DNA from: Rhabdornis inornatus | Taxonomy: Eukaryota > Chordata > Aves > Passeriformes > Rhabdornithidae | Assembly: GCA_013397075.1 (NCBI GenBank) | Contig: VWZS01000189.1 | Coordinates: 43,123-107,122 of the forward strand | Direction of reading: 5' to 3' | Length of the DNA stretch: 64,000 nt | Part shown: one piece after another, positions 24,871 to 37,860 of the stretch | Layout of the letters: every line of letters begins with the position of its first letter | Position numbering within the stretch: position 1 is the stretch's first letter | Program-made: the position numbers and the translations under genes | Notes under the pieces: model-generated | What the model saw: the letters and a program-made list of their open reading frames with translations, nothing else | Databases searched by the model: none | What the model was told of the DNA's origin: nothing

Positions 24871-25434
24871 GAGAGAACATGTGATGCTTAGGCAGGCTCT
24901 CAGAGGGAGAATGCACCAGCTGCAGGTCAGCAACAATTTTTTGCTTTATTATGTCGGGGTGTTTTGCTGTTTGTATGGGCTTAATGTAGTTATGGCCTTC
25001 ACATCATTTCAAAGATAAACTATTAAACATGCAGAAAATCAATATGTAATAGAAGAATGTTCATTAAGAGAACCATAAATCAACTCCTCTGTAGACAGAG
25101 CAGGTACCGAAAGCTTTCGTACAGCTGCTGGCCCACCATGCTCAGAGGAGAGGAGATGGTTACCAAGAACAGCACATTTCTGTGTTTCAGACCTGGGTTA
25201 AGTAATACATACACACTAACAAATACTAATTAGGAAGGGAATTTGCACCCATCAGGACCTAGCAACAGTGTGGTCCTTCCAGTGTTCCTTCTGCTGTAAC
25301 TCCCAGATGAGGTGGAAATTGCACAAGTTAAATGGCTCTTCCATTTCTGCTCCTATTTAAAATTTCATTGACATAACACAGGGTAAAGCTTTGGTGAGGG
25401 TACAGTGAAATTTTCTTGGCTTGCAGCCATAAAT

Positions 25435-25600
25435 TCACGTCCTTTAAGGCTAGAAAAGGCTCTATGGCAACTTAACCAGGCTAGCTGCACAAATCCAAAA
25501 CCAGATCAGAAGGATCCATGACCCTTCCTCAGGAGCTCAAGGCCATAACTTCAGCTCCCAGATGTCTTTTAGAAAGTCCTCTGGTTTGGACACAATGACT
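25435..25600. repeat. Possible ancient CR1/L3-like relic
   Basis: The order GGCTAGAAAAGGCTCTATGG, then AACCAGG, CTGCACAAATCC, AGGCCATAACTTCAG and AAAGTCCTCTGGTTT resembles the 3' part of old amniote CR1/L3-type LINEs found in turtles and birds, which read as a 'TAG..GGACC..ATGATCATCTAGTCTGA' phrase followed by a 'GGCCA..CCATAACTT' phrase. The copy is very decayed, and the assignment is uncertain. Confidence 0.3.
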
Positions 25601-26378
25601 TCGGTCAATAGAGATCACATGTCTATGGGCAAAATATGGTATTTTTAGAAATGGTACTGTCAGCAGAAAAAAAATATAAAAAGCTACGTTTGATTACCTT
25701 GGAAGGCTTTGGCAAAGCTGGGAAGGCATTGTTCAGTGTTTTCTTCTTCCTGAATGTTAAGAAAATAGCAGCAAAGTTTGTATCAATGTAGTATAGCTTT
25801 GCAGAAGGCTTACATTCCCTCCATGTTTACTACATCAGTCTGCTCCCTCCACAGCCCCTTTTCCCTGTGCTCCTCTCCCTACCAGCTTTTGCAGGTGCAG
25901 TTACAGCTCATCTTGGCTGCTGGATCAGCACTTTCTGCCCTCTGAGACTTTGTGAAAGTCACTCCAGCTTGCAAACCTCCTGACTGATGCTTCAGCACTC
26001 TGTAAAAGCCAGTGATGTCTGCACACACCACTCACCCCACAGCAGAGCCCCAGCTCTTCCCACTGTTTTCCCACAGGCATCTGCAGCTTTTTGCCCCTGC
26101 CCCATTTTGCTGGATTGCCCCTTTACTTTTCCCCCAGTCACCTCCTGACCCCAGTCACCTCCAGGAGAGGGCAGAGAGCACTGTACCTACAGAACATCTG
26201 CTCTTGCAGGTTCCTGAAGCAGCCCTGGTCACACTAAATCATGGGGTCAGCTCTGGGCTTTCTGCTCCCTTTGCCCTGGCCTTACCAGCCTGGCAGAATT
26301 AAAATGCCTTAATGCTACTTCTGTTCTAATTCAGTATTGAAGCTCTTGTTTCAGGGGACTGGTACTAGATATCCTTGT

Positions 26379-26409
26379 ACTTTTTTTCTTTTTTCTTTTT
26401 TTTTTTTAC
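26379..26409. repeat. Polypyrimidine T-rich tract
   Basis: This is a run of T broken only by single C residues, in intron 1. It is low-complexity sequence with no visible element body on either side. It may slip in length between individuals. Confidence 0.8.
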
Positions 26410-26859
26410 TTGCAGGCCAGAGTCTGTGGCTCATTGATCTGGAAAATATCATGCTTGTCTTTGGCAAATAGCTAGGCTTCCATGAAGTGTCCCTCAAGTA
26501 GAAACTCCCAGTCACCTTATAAATATTGTCACCTGCATTTTAAAGCTGGAAAGACCAAGGCCCTTCTGAGGTTAAAGCAAGATCTGCGACACAGAAAAGA
26601 GAAAACTCCAGTCTCTTTTCATTAAGATGTTCTCAGTAATTTTGTGGAATGAGAGATGAAACCTCTTCTGAAGTCAGAGAAAGTCTCACGGGCTCAGCAC
26701 TTAGAGGTTCACGCCCCCCATTAGCTGAAAGAAGGGGGTTTTTTTGAAGCTGATCAAAATACATTTGATGTTGAAGTTACAGAAAGCCATTAATTATTCT
26801 GGTTTTGGAGATAATCAGTCCAGGCACCTGTTACACACAACAAACAGCAATACAGTGCT

Positions 26860-26883
26860 AAAAAAAAATAAAAATAAAAATNT
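26860..26883. repeat. (AAAAT)-like low-complexity tract with an ambiguous base
   Basis: An A-rich tract with AAAAAT units ends in a single N at 26882. The ambiguous base beside a simple repeat suggests an assembly or consensus problem at the repeat, not a biological feature. Confidence 0.8.
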
Positions 26884-28547
26884 TTATGGTGAGGAAAAGG
26901 TGTCCTTTGGAGGACAAACAGTATTCCTTATCTCTATCTCATCCTGAAGTCCATGGACTTTGTGAGAACATCCCAGCTCCTGTCAGGGCTGTTTTGCTAC
27001 AGCCCAAACAAACTAGAAAATAAATTAAGAAAGTTACTTTCAAGTCTGTGCTGCATCATCTCAAGATTGTACTAAACTTGTTATACAAAATAGAAAAAAA
27101 AATGAAGACACTGTTGAATGCCTGAGGGAAAAAGTGCAAATTTCACGCAAGATGCCTCTGTTTGTCCCCAAGGGCAGTGCTTGGGCAGTGCCTGTGGGAT
27201 GCTGCCTTCCAGCTGTGCCTCTGCTGCTGCTGGTCATGCAGAGGAGACCTACAGCAAATACCTTCTGCTGATTATTTAAGAGGAAGAAAGAAGTTTTGAT
27301 TGAATTAAATCTGTGGTAGAATTTATTTAGGATTAAATTGCAGCTAAGTTTAATGTTCCTTTTGGACAACTGGGAGAATGTTGTGCTCATTTCCTAGAGG
27401 TTTTATACACCTTTGAGTCAGAACTGGAGAATGAACAGTCCACGTGGGAGATGGTTTCAATGCCAAAATGTAGGGGCTGGGTTTTGTTCTCTCCCCTATG
27501 GATGGGCAGGTAACAATCCCAAGGCATGAGAGGTGCATGGCAGCAGCTCTGGAGCTCAGCCTGGGTCTTTGGCCATTCTGCAAACTGAGCTCCCTGGAGA
27601 GCAGCAGGGTAATTGTCCTGGAAGTAGACAAATCTGCATTTTTTCTCATCACCCAAATTCACTGAAAAGTTGATGATAGTGCAAGGCTTGTACTTTTCTC
27701 CTGTCTTTTTCTTGTTCTTAGTATAGCCAAGTAGTATGCTGTTAATGGACATGCATCAAACTGCCTGAGACAGCATGTTCAGCACTGAGAGCAGGAAATA
27801 ATCATTTCAGGGCCACTGCTAAGAAAACCTGTTGAAGTGTCTTGGGGCAGAATGAATATCTAGTACTTGGGGATTAATTATCTGGAATTTAATGAGGCCA
27901 AAAGCTAGGTAGCAATTAAATGTCTGTAGATAGAGTAGTTTCATAAAAGACTTCAGTGTTCAGGCTGGCTTAAAAAGATTTTGCTCTCCCATCTCAGGCT
28001 GTTACCAGTATTACTGGCTTTTGGGATGTGCCGTGAACCAGATTGCAGAAGGGATCTGCATTGCAAACTCTTCTGGGGGATTACATGTGGGGTATGACAT
28101 TTCAAAATTAGACTTACGTCTCTGCCAAATTGAAGGAAAGAAGGAGATGTGTGTCTGTGTGCATGCAGCACATGTGCCCTTACACACATCAACATAATGT
28201 GTTGCAGAAGGGATGTTTGCACAGTAACATCTAAGACTGGTGGGTTATGTATAAATAAAAGAGGGATGGGAAGTAACTTCTTTCCTGAAATTAAATACAA
28301 ATTGCTTCTTCAGCTCATTAGGGTTAGCTCTTGCCGCAGCAATTTCACCTTGGGTAGAGGTAGCTAGGGTGGTGCAAAGAGAACTAGGCAGTGAGCTGAT
28401 TGTTCAGGTGTGTGGATGATCAGGAGTTTTATTTTCATATGTACATATATGCATAAAAGGACAGTGGTTTTTAACAGTAAGTTATACTTTGATAAGTCAA
28501 CAGGAAGTCCTATTTTCTTTCTAATTTATGTTAAGCCATAGTCATAC

Positions 28548-29075
28548 CCCTGTACTCAGCACTGATGAGGCCACACCTTGAATCCACACCTTCAGTTCTG
28601 GGCCCCTCACTACGAGAAGGACACTGAGGTGCTGGAGAGTGTCCAGAGAAGGGCAATGGAGCTGGGAAAGGTCTGGAGCACAACTCAGGAGCGGCAGAGG
28701 GAGCTGGGGGTGTTTAGCCTGGAGAAAAGGAGGCTCAGGGGGGACCTTATCACTCTCTACAACTGCCTGAAAGGAGGGTGGAACCAGGTGGGGGTCAGTC
28801 TCTTCTCCCAGGTAACGAGACAGAACAAGAAAACATGGCTTCAAGTTGTGTCAGGGTTGTGATTGGATGGCAAGAAGAATTTGTGCTCAAAAAGGGCAGT
28901 CAAGCACTGGAACAGGCTGCCCAGGGGAGTGGTTGGGTCACCATCTCTGAAGGTGTTTAAAAGAGATGTAGATGTGGTGTTTAAGAAAGTGTTTTTGTGG
29001 TGGTCTTGGCAGTGCTGCGTTAATAGTTGGACTCGATCTTAAAAGTCTTTTCCAATTTAAACAATCCTGTGATTC
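28548..29075 (+). mobile_element. CR1 LINE 3' fragment with RT C-terminal region
   Basis: The fragment encodes the C-terminal part of the CR1 reverse-transcriptase ORF. Phrases such as LQFWAPHYEKD, LESVQRRAMELGK and FSLEKRRLRGDLITLYNCLK correspond to the conserved CR1 motifs (Q.W.P...KD, L..VQRRA, FSLEKRRLRGDL). The frame holds for about 95 codons and then breaks. The element continues through decayed sequence (CTGGAACAGGCTGCCCAGGG, GACTCGATCTTAAAAG) to a CR1-type 3' end near TCCTGTGATTC. It is 5'-truncated, in the sense of SIAH3, non-functional, and better preserved than the copy at 15.1 kb. Confidence 0.92.
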
Positions 29076-29639
29076 AAAGAAATATGTGAACAGTTCCCGT
29101 CTACTGTTTTTAAGAAAAACATGTTAGACAGTAAAACTCCTGACCACTGTATGACCTGCCATACAGGTGTCTATGTGACATTAGCCAAAATCCAGTCCTA
29201 TTCTCTGTTTCTTCCAGTCCAGTTTTTCTGTCGAGTTCGTGTTTTCCTCTGAGTACAATAACAACAATCACTTCAGTTATTACTGTTGTAGCAAGCAGAT
29301 CAGACATGCTCCCTGGAATCTCCATACAACATATTAATTCTGATTATGTAAAATATTACAACAATTATTGCGTCGAACAAGATGCAGACAACATGATTAA
29401 AGCACTGTGGCATGACACATATAATATAAAATTATAGACACATTATTTGACTAAGTATTATATTATTTTGCATATGGGACTTAGAAAAGGGCTAGCAGCA
29501 TCAAAGATCATTTTATTTTTTAAATCAAGAATCACAATATAACCACTCTGGGCTTGAACAGAGCCCCTTCTTGCCACTTATAAAAAGACTGATGGTTTTC
29601 TTACAGCCATGAACCAGCTCTCCATCACATATTTTGTTT

Positions 29640-29800
29640 TTTAAAGCTGTAATGAGATCACACATAGCTCAGCTTCCCTTAACTCTCCATGGGCTTGTAT
29701 CAACGCAGATGTTCATTAAGAAGAGATAATGGTTTAAAAGCTCTAATTTTGTTACCCTCTCTGCCATCTAAACTGATCCTAATGTGATTAGGAAAGTCCT
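29640..29800. promoter_or_regulatory. Intronic candidate enhancer block
   Basis: This non-repetitive AT-rich sequence holds AGCTGTAATGAGATC, TTCATTAAGAAGAGATAATGG (GATA-like plus homeodomain core) and CTAATGTGATTAGG within 160 bases. There is no ORF. Regulatory function is suggested by motif density only. Confidence 0.2.
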
Positions 29801-31277
29801 TTCTTACTTAGGCAGGGTCAATTTGTCTCCAAGGAGGCAGGGGAAGGAGACATTGAGGGTGCCAGTGCTGGCTCCGTGCTCAGAAATGTTATCATGGCAG
29901 CGAGCAGACTTGTTAATGCTGTGTCCTTCATCACTTCCTAAGGAAGGGGAGGGCAATCCACTTTAGTCTTTCCTTATTTATCTGCATTTATCTGGAAGCA
30001 GTGGGCTGCCACATTTCCACAAGTGCACTTTATACAAAAAGAGGCTCCCAAACCTGGTCACTGAGGCTGCACCCATCACATCTGATTTATCACAGCTTCA
30101 CCTCAGTGCTGTGGAGGATCACAAGAAACCCAGTGAACTGAGAGCAAGCTGCAGAAGTGTTGGCACAACAGGTTTGGTTGCCAGAACTTCTAAGCACTTC
30201 GTGTAACACAGAACCAGACAAGAAGTTAAAGCAGTCATAAGGAAGTCTACCTCAGGTCAGAAAACACTGGGGTGCTCCCACACCATGAGGAGCCTGTGAG
30301 AAATAATAATAGCAACCCAAAAAGGGAGAAAGTTCCAAAGATACGTTGATGCAGCGTTGGCCATGGGCCAAGATTTGGCTGCAAGTGCAGGGAATATCAT
30401 GGGCAGCAAGTTGCAGGCTGGAGGGTCATTGTGGGCTATGGGGTCATGAGAGTTTCAGAGCCACAGAGTGGGTAGAGACAAGCAAGGGGGGAAGGGAGAG
30501 CTGTAGGATGAAACCCATCAGAGGAGATACACGTGATATAAGTGATGCTGAACCATATAAGTGATGGTTAGGCCACATCTGCTCTCTTTTGGGACAGCCT
30601 CACACCAGGAATGTATATGGAAAGGTTAAAGAGCTGGTCACTTCGCTCCTGCTGCATTCACCCACAGCAGGTCTGGGTGGAGAGATACACCACTAAGCTT
30701 TCATATGGGCACTCTCGTCTGGGGTGTAAATTGCCACTTCCCTCCTCCGTAGTTCCTCATCAGATGTCACAAACAAACCAATTTTCAAAAGACTGTGTTA
30801 CTCTATTCCTATGCAGTTGCTCCACCTCTGGCTTTTTTTGTCCTTTGTGGTAAAATAATCCTGTCCAGCAACTAAGTACCTGCAATCTGCCTGCTCACTC
30901 CTCACCAGCAGGATGGGGGAAAGAAACAGAGTGAGAAAAACTCAGATCTTAAGATAAAGATTATCTAATAAGATAAAAAAGAGAAAACAAAGAACATGTG
31001 ATGCAAATACTGTCACTTGCCACATCCCACCAGCAGGCTGGTTTCTAGCCAGTCTCCAAGCAAAGACTACTTTGAAAAGAATACCGTCTGCCTGATCTCT
31101 TGATGAATATGACATTCCAGAATATACATTTGATCAGTTAGGGTCATCTGTCCTGGCTGTGTCCCTTCCAAAGTTCTCAACCAACTCCAATAAACTTGCT
31201 GGGGGGAACCAGAGTGATAAACAGAAACCTTGATGTTGTGCAAGAACTTCTCAGCAATAACTAAAATGTTTGTGTTT

Positions 31278-31323
31278 GACCAACAGTTTGATTTGTGTTC
31301 GACCAACAGTTTGATTTGTGTTC
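31278..31323. repeat. Perfect 23-bp tandem duplication
   Basis: The 23-base unit starting GACCAACAGTTTGATTTG occurs twice head to tail without a mismatch (31278-31300 and 31301-31323). It is preceded by a partial copy of its end (TTGTGTTT). Identity between copies implies a recent slippage duplication. Confidence 0.92.
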
Positions 31324-34300
31324 AAATCACAGATTTTTTTGGTCACAAGTCAAAAGTCCAGCACCATAAGGGCCTCTGTGAAGAAAGTTAATTCCATCCA
31401 AGTTGGACCCAGTACTCATTTGATTTCACTCCACATCCTCTGGAGTCACTCTGGAAGTGGCTCTTCCTTTCTTGCACATTGCTCTTTTCTGGTGCCAAAT
31501 GTAAAGGAATGCCTGACTAAATGGAGAGCCCCATTTTACCCAGTGGAGGGAAATAGGCATTCCTAGAGCAAATGCAAAAGCAAATCACAAGGTGAGTCCA
31601 TGCTATTTGCTCTGACTTTTGGGAGATCCTGTATTAACTAGGTAATGAGCAGATGTCTGTGAACCTCAGATGTTAGGTAATGTGAATCAAATTTCTTGTC
31701 TTGGAACCCTTTCCGTGATCTCAAAACTTTGAGACAAGAACACACAGCTTTAACCAGATTTCTCTTTTTGACATCATAGACACTCTAGAATGTTACTTTC
31801 CACTTGCCAAAATGGTTCACATCTTCAAAGGTTATTTTGCTATGGCTCTTACTAAAATCTGAATTTTTGCCCTTAAAAAGAGTCCACACCATGATATACT
31901 ACATACATCACTTTCCACTTGTGTCCAGGTGAAATACAAATTTGGCTATATTTTTTACCCATATGCCTTTGTGGTAAACACCAACAAATAACAATGAAAG
32001 TGTTTCATTCTCATTAGCTGGAGAGATGACAACAATTCAGAGGGAGAACAAGAACAAAGAAAGCGGATTTCCTGCTATTGCTCATGCTGGCTTTATGTAC
32101 TGGAGAGAGGAAACAGTAACCCTCCTTTTCTAGGTCACTTTGTTCAGGCACCTTTTGCTATGCACAAAGAGATTCTGTAAGCAGGATATCCACAACTTTG
32201 AAGTGTAACACAGTTATTTATTGGTTGAAACAGACAAGGGATATCTGGGATTTAATGTGTTGCCAGACTAAGCATTAGAATGCTCAGTGCCTCCATCAGA
32301 CACCTGAAGAGTCCTTGCTGGGCAAGTATTCAGCCACCGGGCCAGGAAGGTTTGCACTTGGGGCATGCTCTCAGTGCTGCTGAGTCTCCAGTTTCCAGAT
32401 CTCTTTGTTGCCATCTGGGATTTTATCTCTTTCCAAGATGGTGTTTTATTTTTTGAATCATGTAGTTGCTACTCATCTACCTGTCCCTACAGAGCAGAGT
32501 AATTCTCTGTAGTCAATGCACTGAGATACCCCGGGTTTTCAGTGGTACCCCAGTAAATAGGGGGTGGATAATTTCCCATGAGGGATGCTGGCTTAGCCAA
32601 TGTGGGAGAAAATTGTGCTATTTCCTTTACCCGTTCATGAACATGACCTGCTGGGGCCTCAGGGCAGGATCCAGCTCCTAAAATCCAATTAGATGCTATC
32701 TGGTCTCTGACTCCAAAGGACTCACCTGATCATTTACAGTCCATAGGAGTCCCTGTATGCCAAAGCTGCCACTGAAAATGTGTAAATGTACCCAGTGTGC
32801 CTCTTTGCCCAGGGCTGATGTCCCCAGACCATCTTGCTCAGCTCTGCATCTTCCACTTGTACCTCCCTGGGTGCAAAATCAGATAGTTCCATGCTCCCCA
32901 ATGGACTAGATCCTGTATTTAATTTGTGGGTGTACCCGACACAGGCTGACAGGCTAGAGGACAGGAAAAGACCATAGCAGCTCAATAGCAGCAGCTTTCA
33001 GTCTATGTTTCATCCATCGTTTACAGAGCAACTTTACAAGTAAGAAGCCTCTCCCAAAAGGGAGGGAGCTGCAATCTGCTATTTCCCACAGGAGTGCCTT
33101 AGTGGTGGAACAGATTGAAGCAGGGATCACCTTCCACTCTTCCTGTTGAAGCAATGTCATCATGCAGGCAAAAACACAAGCATCTTGGGATATAAATAAT
33201 ACTGTTCAATACCTATGTCTCTTATGGAAACAGTGGACCACAACCTGGTTTTTCTCTCTCCTGTAAAACACAATCCACAGAAACTAGGGCTCAATCCTAA
33301 ATTTATCTTCCTTCATGTCAGCACACAAACTGTGAAAGCCTCTTCTGTCCCCGTCTTCCTGCTCCTGGCAGCTCAGCTCTGTGGAATGTGGAGCTGTCCC
33401 AGCTTTGTTCAGCTAAGAATTTGGGTTTACAGTGGTTCACCCTTTCTGTACAGTGCTTTTTCAAGCACTGTACCTGTTATGCTCAGTGCTGGAGAAAAAG
33501 CAATAGCAGAAATAATGAGGGTGGCACAACAATAAAGCAGCCAAGTGAGAAATGTACCACTCCAGCACAAACGAGAATCGTTCTGGCCACTCAGCACCTG
33601 CTCTTCTCCCTGGAGCCACAGCTCCGATACCAACAATGTCTACAAAACCTTGAGGTGCCTCCACTGAATCATGGTGTCACCTGCCCACAGCTGAGCATGT
33701 TCAACTGAATGTGACCCCTCACCAGGTGTCTGTAGCTGTGTAAATGGAATTTGGATATATAACAAGAAGCCAAGTTTACTTGGAGATACCCTTGCTCCAG
33801 AGTGCCAATATCAGGAAACAAATGACATGGAAGGAAATCATGCACTCCTATGACTACGGTATACACTTAGAATTAATTCCCTGTAACTGGAACTGATTGT
33901 TCACATAAATCTCACTCTGCTTTTAAGCTAGGACATAACCTCTGCTTAATCGATATTCGTGCCTGAAGACGAAGAAATCAATTTGGTATGTCTAAGGAGA
34001 CTTTAGGTTTTTTGCATAGAATGTCTTTCCATGGTAAAGGAGTTTGTCTTTTTATAGGCTTGGGTTTGTGAAACAGAAGATAAACCTTTAATAGTTACAT
34101 GCATAGATGTAGCCTTTCTTGGTAGTTTTGGAAATCAAAACACCTTCTGGATGCATCCTTTCCATTGTCAAATGCCTGCACATATGTAAACATGCACAGT
34201 TAGTTCCCATTCTTTCCTCACTGTCTCACTACCCTAGGGTAAGACGTCACTTTGTAATTGCTTGTCACTGTGCACACAATCAGGTCCTGTGGAGGCATCT

Positions 34301-37300
34301 GCTGACATGGGGGTATGACACATCCATTCCTGTTTTATTGGTCTTTAACCATTGCCCACCCAGTAACATCCTCAGATTCAGGTGAAAGTGAACAAATTGG
34401 GTGAGAAAGCTCATTTTAACATCAAGCCTGCAGTGTGGGAATATCAGCATTAAAAACTACAGTGTGTGAGAAAGCTCAGCCCCATTTCTGAATGACTGGA
34501 TTTGGGATGTGGTTAGCAATGCATGCTCACAAGCACACCCTTCCTTAAAGCTCTGAATCAAGCAAGTAGAAGAGCAAGGAGTTGTGCTAGATTTTGAAAT
34601 GAGCTTGTACAGCAGGTTTGGTGCATGGTTATCATGCCTTGTTACACACACTGCCTCATGTCCTACAATTTATGTGCTAAGTATTTCTACTACAGCAACC
34701 GCATTGATTTCAAGGGCAGTTTGCAAAATGGTGTGACACTGCAGCTGACAGGGAAGGTAAAACCTGAATGCCCTCTTCTAGACACAGAAAAGCTGCAGTA
34801 CAGCTGAGGAGTTGAAATCAGTCCAAAAGCTGCTGACAAAATGTGCACTTGAAGGAAGAGAGGCTTTTTACTTAGTGCCTTATGAAAACAACCACGTACC
34901 TGACGTGTGACTGCATCTTGACATAAGACGCCAAAAGAAAAAGCCCTTCACAGGAAAGTGCTTATTATTTTCACTTTCAAATGACCAAGTGCTTAGGAAA
35001 GGTGTCAGAAGAAGTCCCTGAAAGCTGTCAGTCTCTGTGCAGCCATTAACCTTCAAGGGCTTGGGAAGCAGGACACGAATTCCCCTGACGTGGATTTTAA
35101 CCTCTCGCCTGCATGTGCTGAGCCACCTCTGGGTGTGGGAAATTCAGATGTGGCTCTGTCTACCAAACCACAGCAGGCCAAGGCCACAACAACAACTTGC
35201 AATTATCCATGCAATGTGATGGGCAGCATTCTCCCCAGATTTGGCACATACCAGCAAGCATTCTCCTTAATTGCCTTGGAGACATCAGGAATTGTTTCCA
35301 CCAGACACGATGCAGAGGCCACTCACTGTGAGAGATAAATTAAACCACGTGGACAAAAGATGTTCCACTTGATCTCAGGGCCGGGAAATGACCCTGATTT
35401 GTTTTATTCACCTGTATAAAGGTAGCTTCTGCTGATAAATTAGGGATGAGCCAGTGTGGGGCCAGATGAATGGATCAGGAAGAGGAAGACTCAAAGGGCT
35501 TGAAGGTTACCAGAGAGCTCAGAGGATTGAGCAAAGTGAGATTCATCTCACCTTAGTGTGAGAGCTGAAAACCTGATATCTGCATCTGAGTTTAGTCACC
35601 CTCAACTTCCCTTACAGGCAGTGGAGAGAAATAGCCAAGAAAACAAGACTCAGGGTAATGCCAGACCAAACTGGGAAGTAAGTTTAACTGTAACTCTGCT
35701 ACTCTAGAGCTACAGATGATTTAGCTCAGGCCTGATGCTATTTTACGCAGTCTTTCCTAAATTTTCCACCTCCATGCCTTTAACTGCAGTCACCTGTCTA
35801 TGGTCAGTAGCAAGGTACTCCAGCAAAAGGGCATTTGCAAGTTAATTTAGGTTGATACCGCTGTAACTGATGTTCATTTTCGGATGTGACTATTAAGAAA
35901 GAGTTGTAGATTACCTTGCTCCCTACTTTAATTCGAAGAATTCTTCTTAACACTTGTTTTAACCTCAGTTTCTCATCCTGAAACATTCACTCTCCTCTTG
36001 TCTTCTGTCAATGCCACCTTAATGTCCACCACCTGGAGTTGTGACTATGCCTCCCCTTTGCTGTTCTCTCTGGTACTGTCCTTTCTACTTCACTGCCTGA
36101 GTTACAGAACTTGAAAAATAGTAGCCAGCCATTACTGTCACCTGGGCTCGGCACCTTTCTAAGTACAAAGGAAATTAAATATTGAGCGGTAATAAGTGAA
36201 AATGAAACATGAATCAGTATGGCAGATCATGAGAATGCTGAGGGGCCTTGAATTACAAGGGTTTTTTTCCTTAAACCATTCTAATTTCACAAGACCATCG
36301 ATGTACTCTGTACCCAAGGGCACTACCTGGCCCACAGAATTTAACACAGCACAGAGTTCTCTCCACAGTCTATTAATTTGGATGATCTCTGGCTGGTTCA
36401 AGCCACAGCTGTTGCAGACCCTGTACAACTCTGCTGCTGCTGATTGCCATTCTGGTAAAAGGAAGAAAGCAGCATGGGCCTGCTCCTCCATTTACTTAAT
36501 GTATCCTCACTAGCATTGCCCTGTAATATATCTGTTAGCAATCAATACTTGATATAATTTTAGCAAATGGTGCTGGAGCAAGCCCAAAAGCTAAAGCAGA
36601 TCTTCATGTAAAACAGGCAGCAGAAATAAATGGGGAGCAAGCTCATGTGGAAAACAAAGTAGAGATGGCACTTTCTGTGTCTCTGTTACAGAGTGTGGAC
36701 AGACCTCTAGGAGTGAAAGACAATGGGACAGTTTTCCATCTTAGGACTGGAACAAAAAAGAACAAGAAGTCAACTAAAGAGTTACTATTAGTTGATTAAG
36801 TGGCAGGCAATTATTAGAATTTTCTTTCCTTCAGTACATAAGACAAGGCCAGGGCACTGTGTCATGCAGTTGGGAAAGGCTGGAGAGTCCGGGTAGGTTT
36901 CAGGGAGGAGAGCAATGTTGCTGACCAGGAAAGGCTGACTCAGGGTGCAGATGGAGCACAGGCTCAGACTAGGACTGGTGCTGTTGTGCTGAGCCACCGG
37001 GGTGTGATGGCCCCACAATCTGTCTAGGGGCAGGGGGGGCTGAGAAGAAGCCAAACGTGTGTCTTCAGTTTGAGATTCTGCAGAATTCTAGAGTCTAATT
37101 TTGCCTTCACATAGCTCGAAGTCGGGTTATCCACTACATTCTTCAATATTTCCCCTAAAACTTGGAAGCTATTGGTTTCCCTGCACTGAGGATGCTTTTG
37201 AAGGAGATTGGCTTTGTTACTTGACAGCAGAGACTGGCCTTCAATCAGTGTCAGACTAAGAACACAGGAATCTGTCACAGTGGCTGCTGTTAGGAGCAAA

Positions 37301-37569
37301 CTGCCCTATGCACTTACCTCCTTTTTGATTCCAAACCTCTTTGGTGGGCAGTGTAGCTGCAGGCAGTGACAGAGGGAAAAGAACCAAGTAAGTACATGGC
37401 TAAATGCTCCTTCGTCTCTATGAGCTCCAGCATGTGGCAGCTGGATTGCACTTCCAGGTAGCAGTGGGAGGAAGCCTTGTGAGTGGAAAGCCCTACTAGG
37501 CTCAATAAATTTGGGCCCACAGCTCAAGGTCCTGATGTCACTGAGCTTTTCCCACATATAATTCTAGAA

Positions 37570-37860
37570 AGAGCCTCTGGTAAAGGCAGTGTTCATCTCA
37601 TTATCAATTCAATTTTTGTCATAGCCCTGCTAGGGTCTTAATTTCTTGTGTTAAAACAACAAATGAGATGACCCAACTGCAATCTCTAATAGGTATCACG
37701 GGTCAGTAATCATTCATTTGTTATAGTGCCTCTCACCCGAAGGACGGAGATGAAAATTTGTCCTCCTAATGGCAAGAGCTGTAAATTAGTTTTATTTCAC
37801 TGTTAAATCTAGATGCTTGAAAATTAGGATGACCAGCCCTTAGCTGGGAAGAAAATGTGT
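37570..37860. promoter_or_regulatory. Intronic candidate conserved enhancer
   Basis: This block has several spaced TAAT/ATTA cores (CATTATCAATTCAATTTTTG, CAGTAATCATTCATTTG, GTAAATTAGTTTTATTTC) and mirrored CATCTC/GAGATG motifs. No ORF, repeat or microsatellite is present. It reads like the single-copy, moderately AT-rich sequence that is conserved across amniotes around regulatory genes. The evidence is compositional. Confidence 0.28.
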
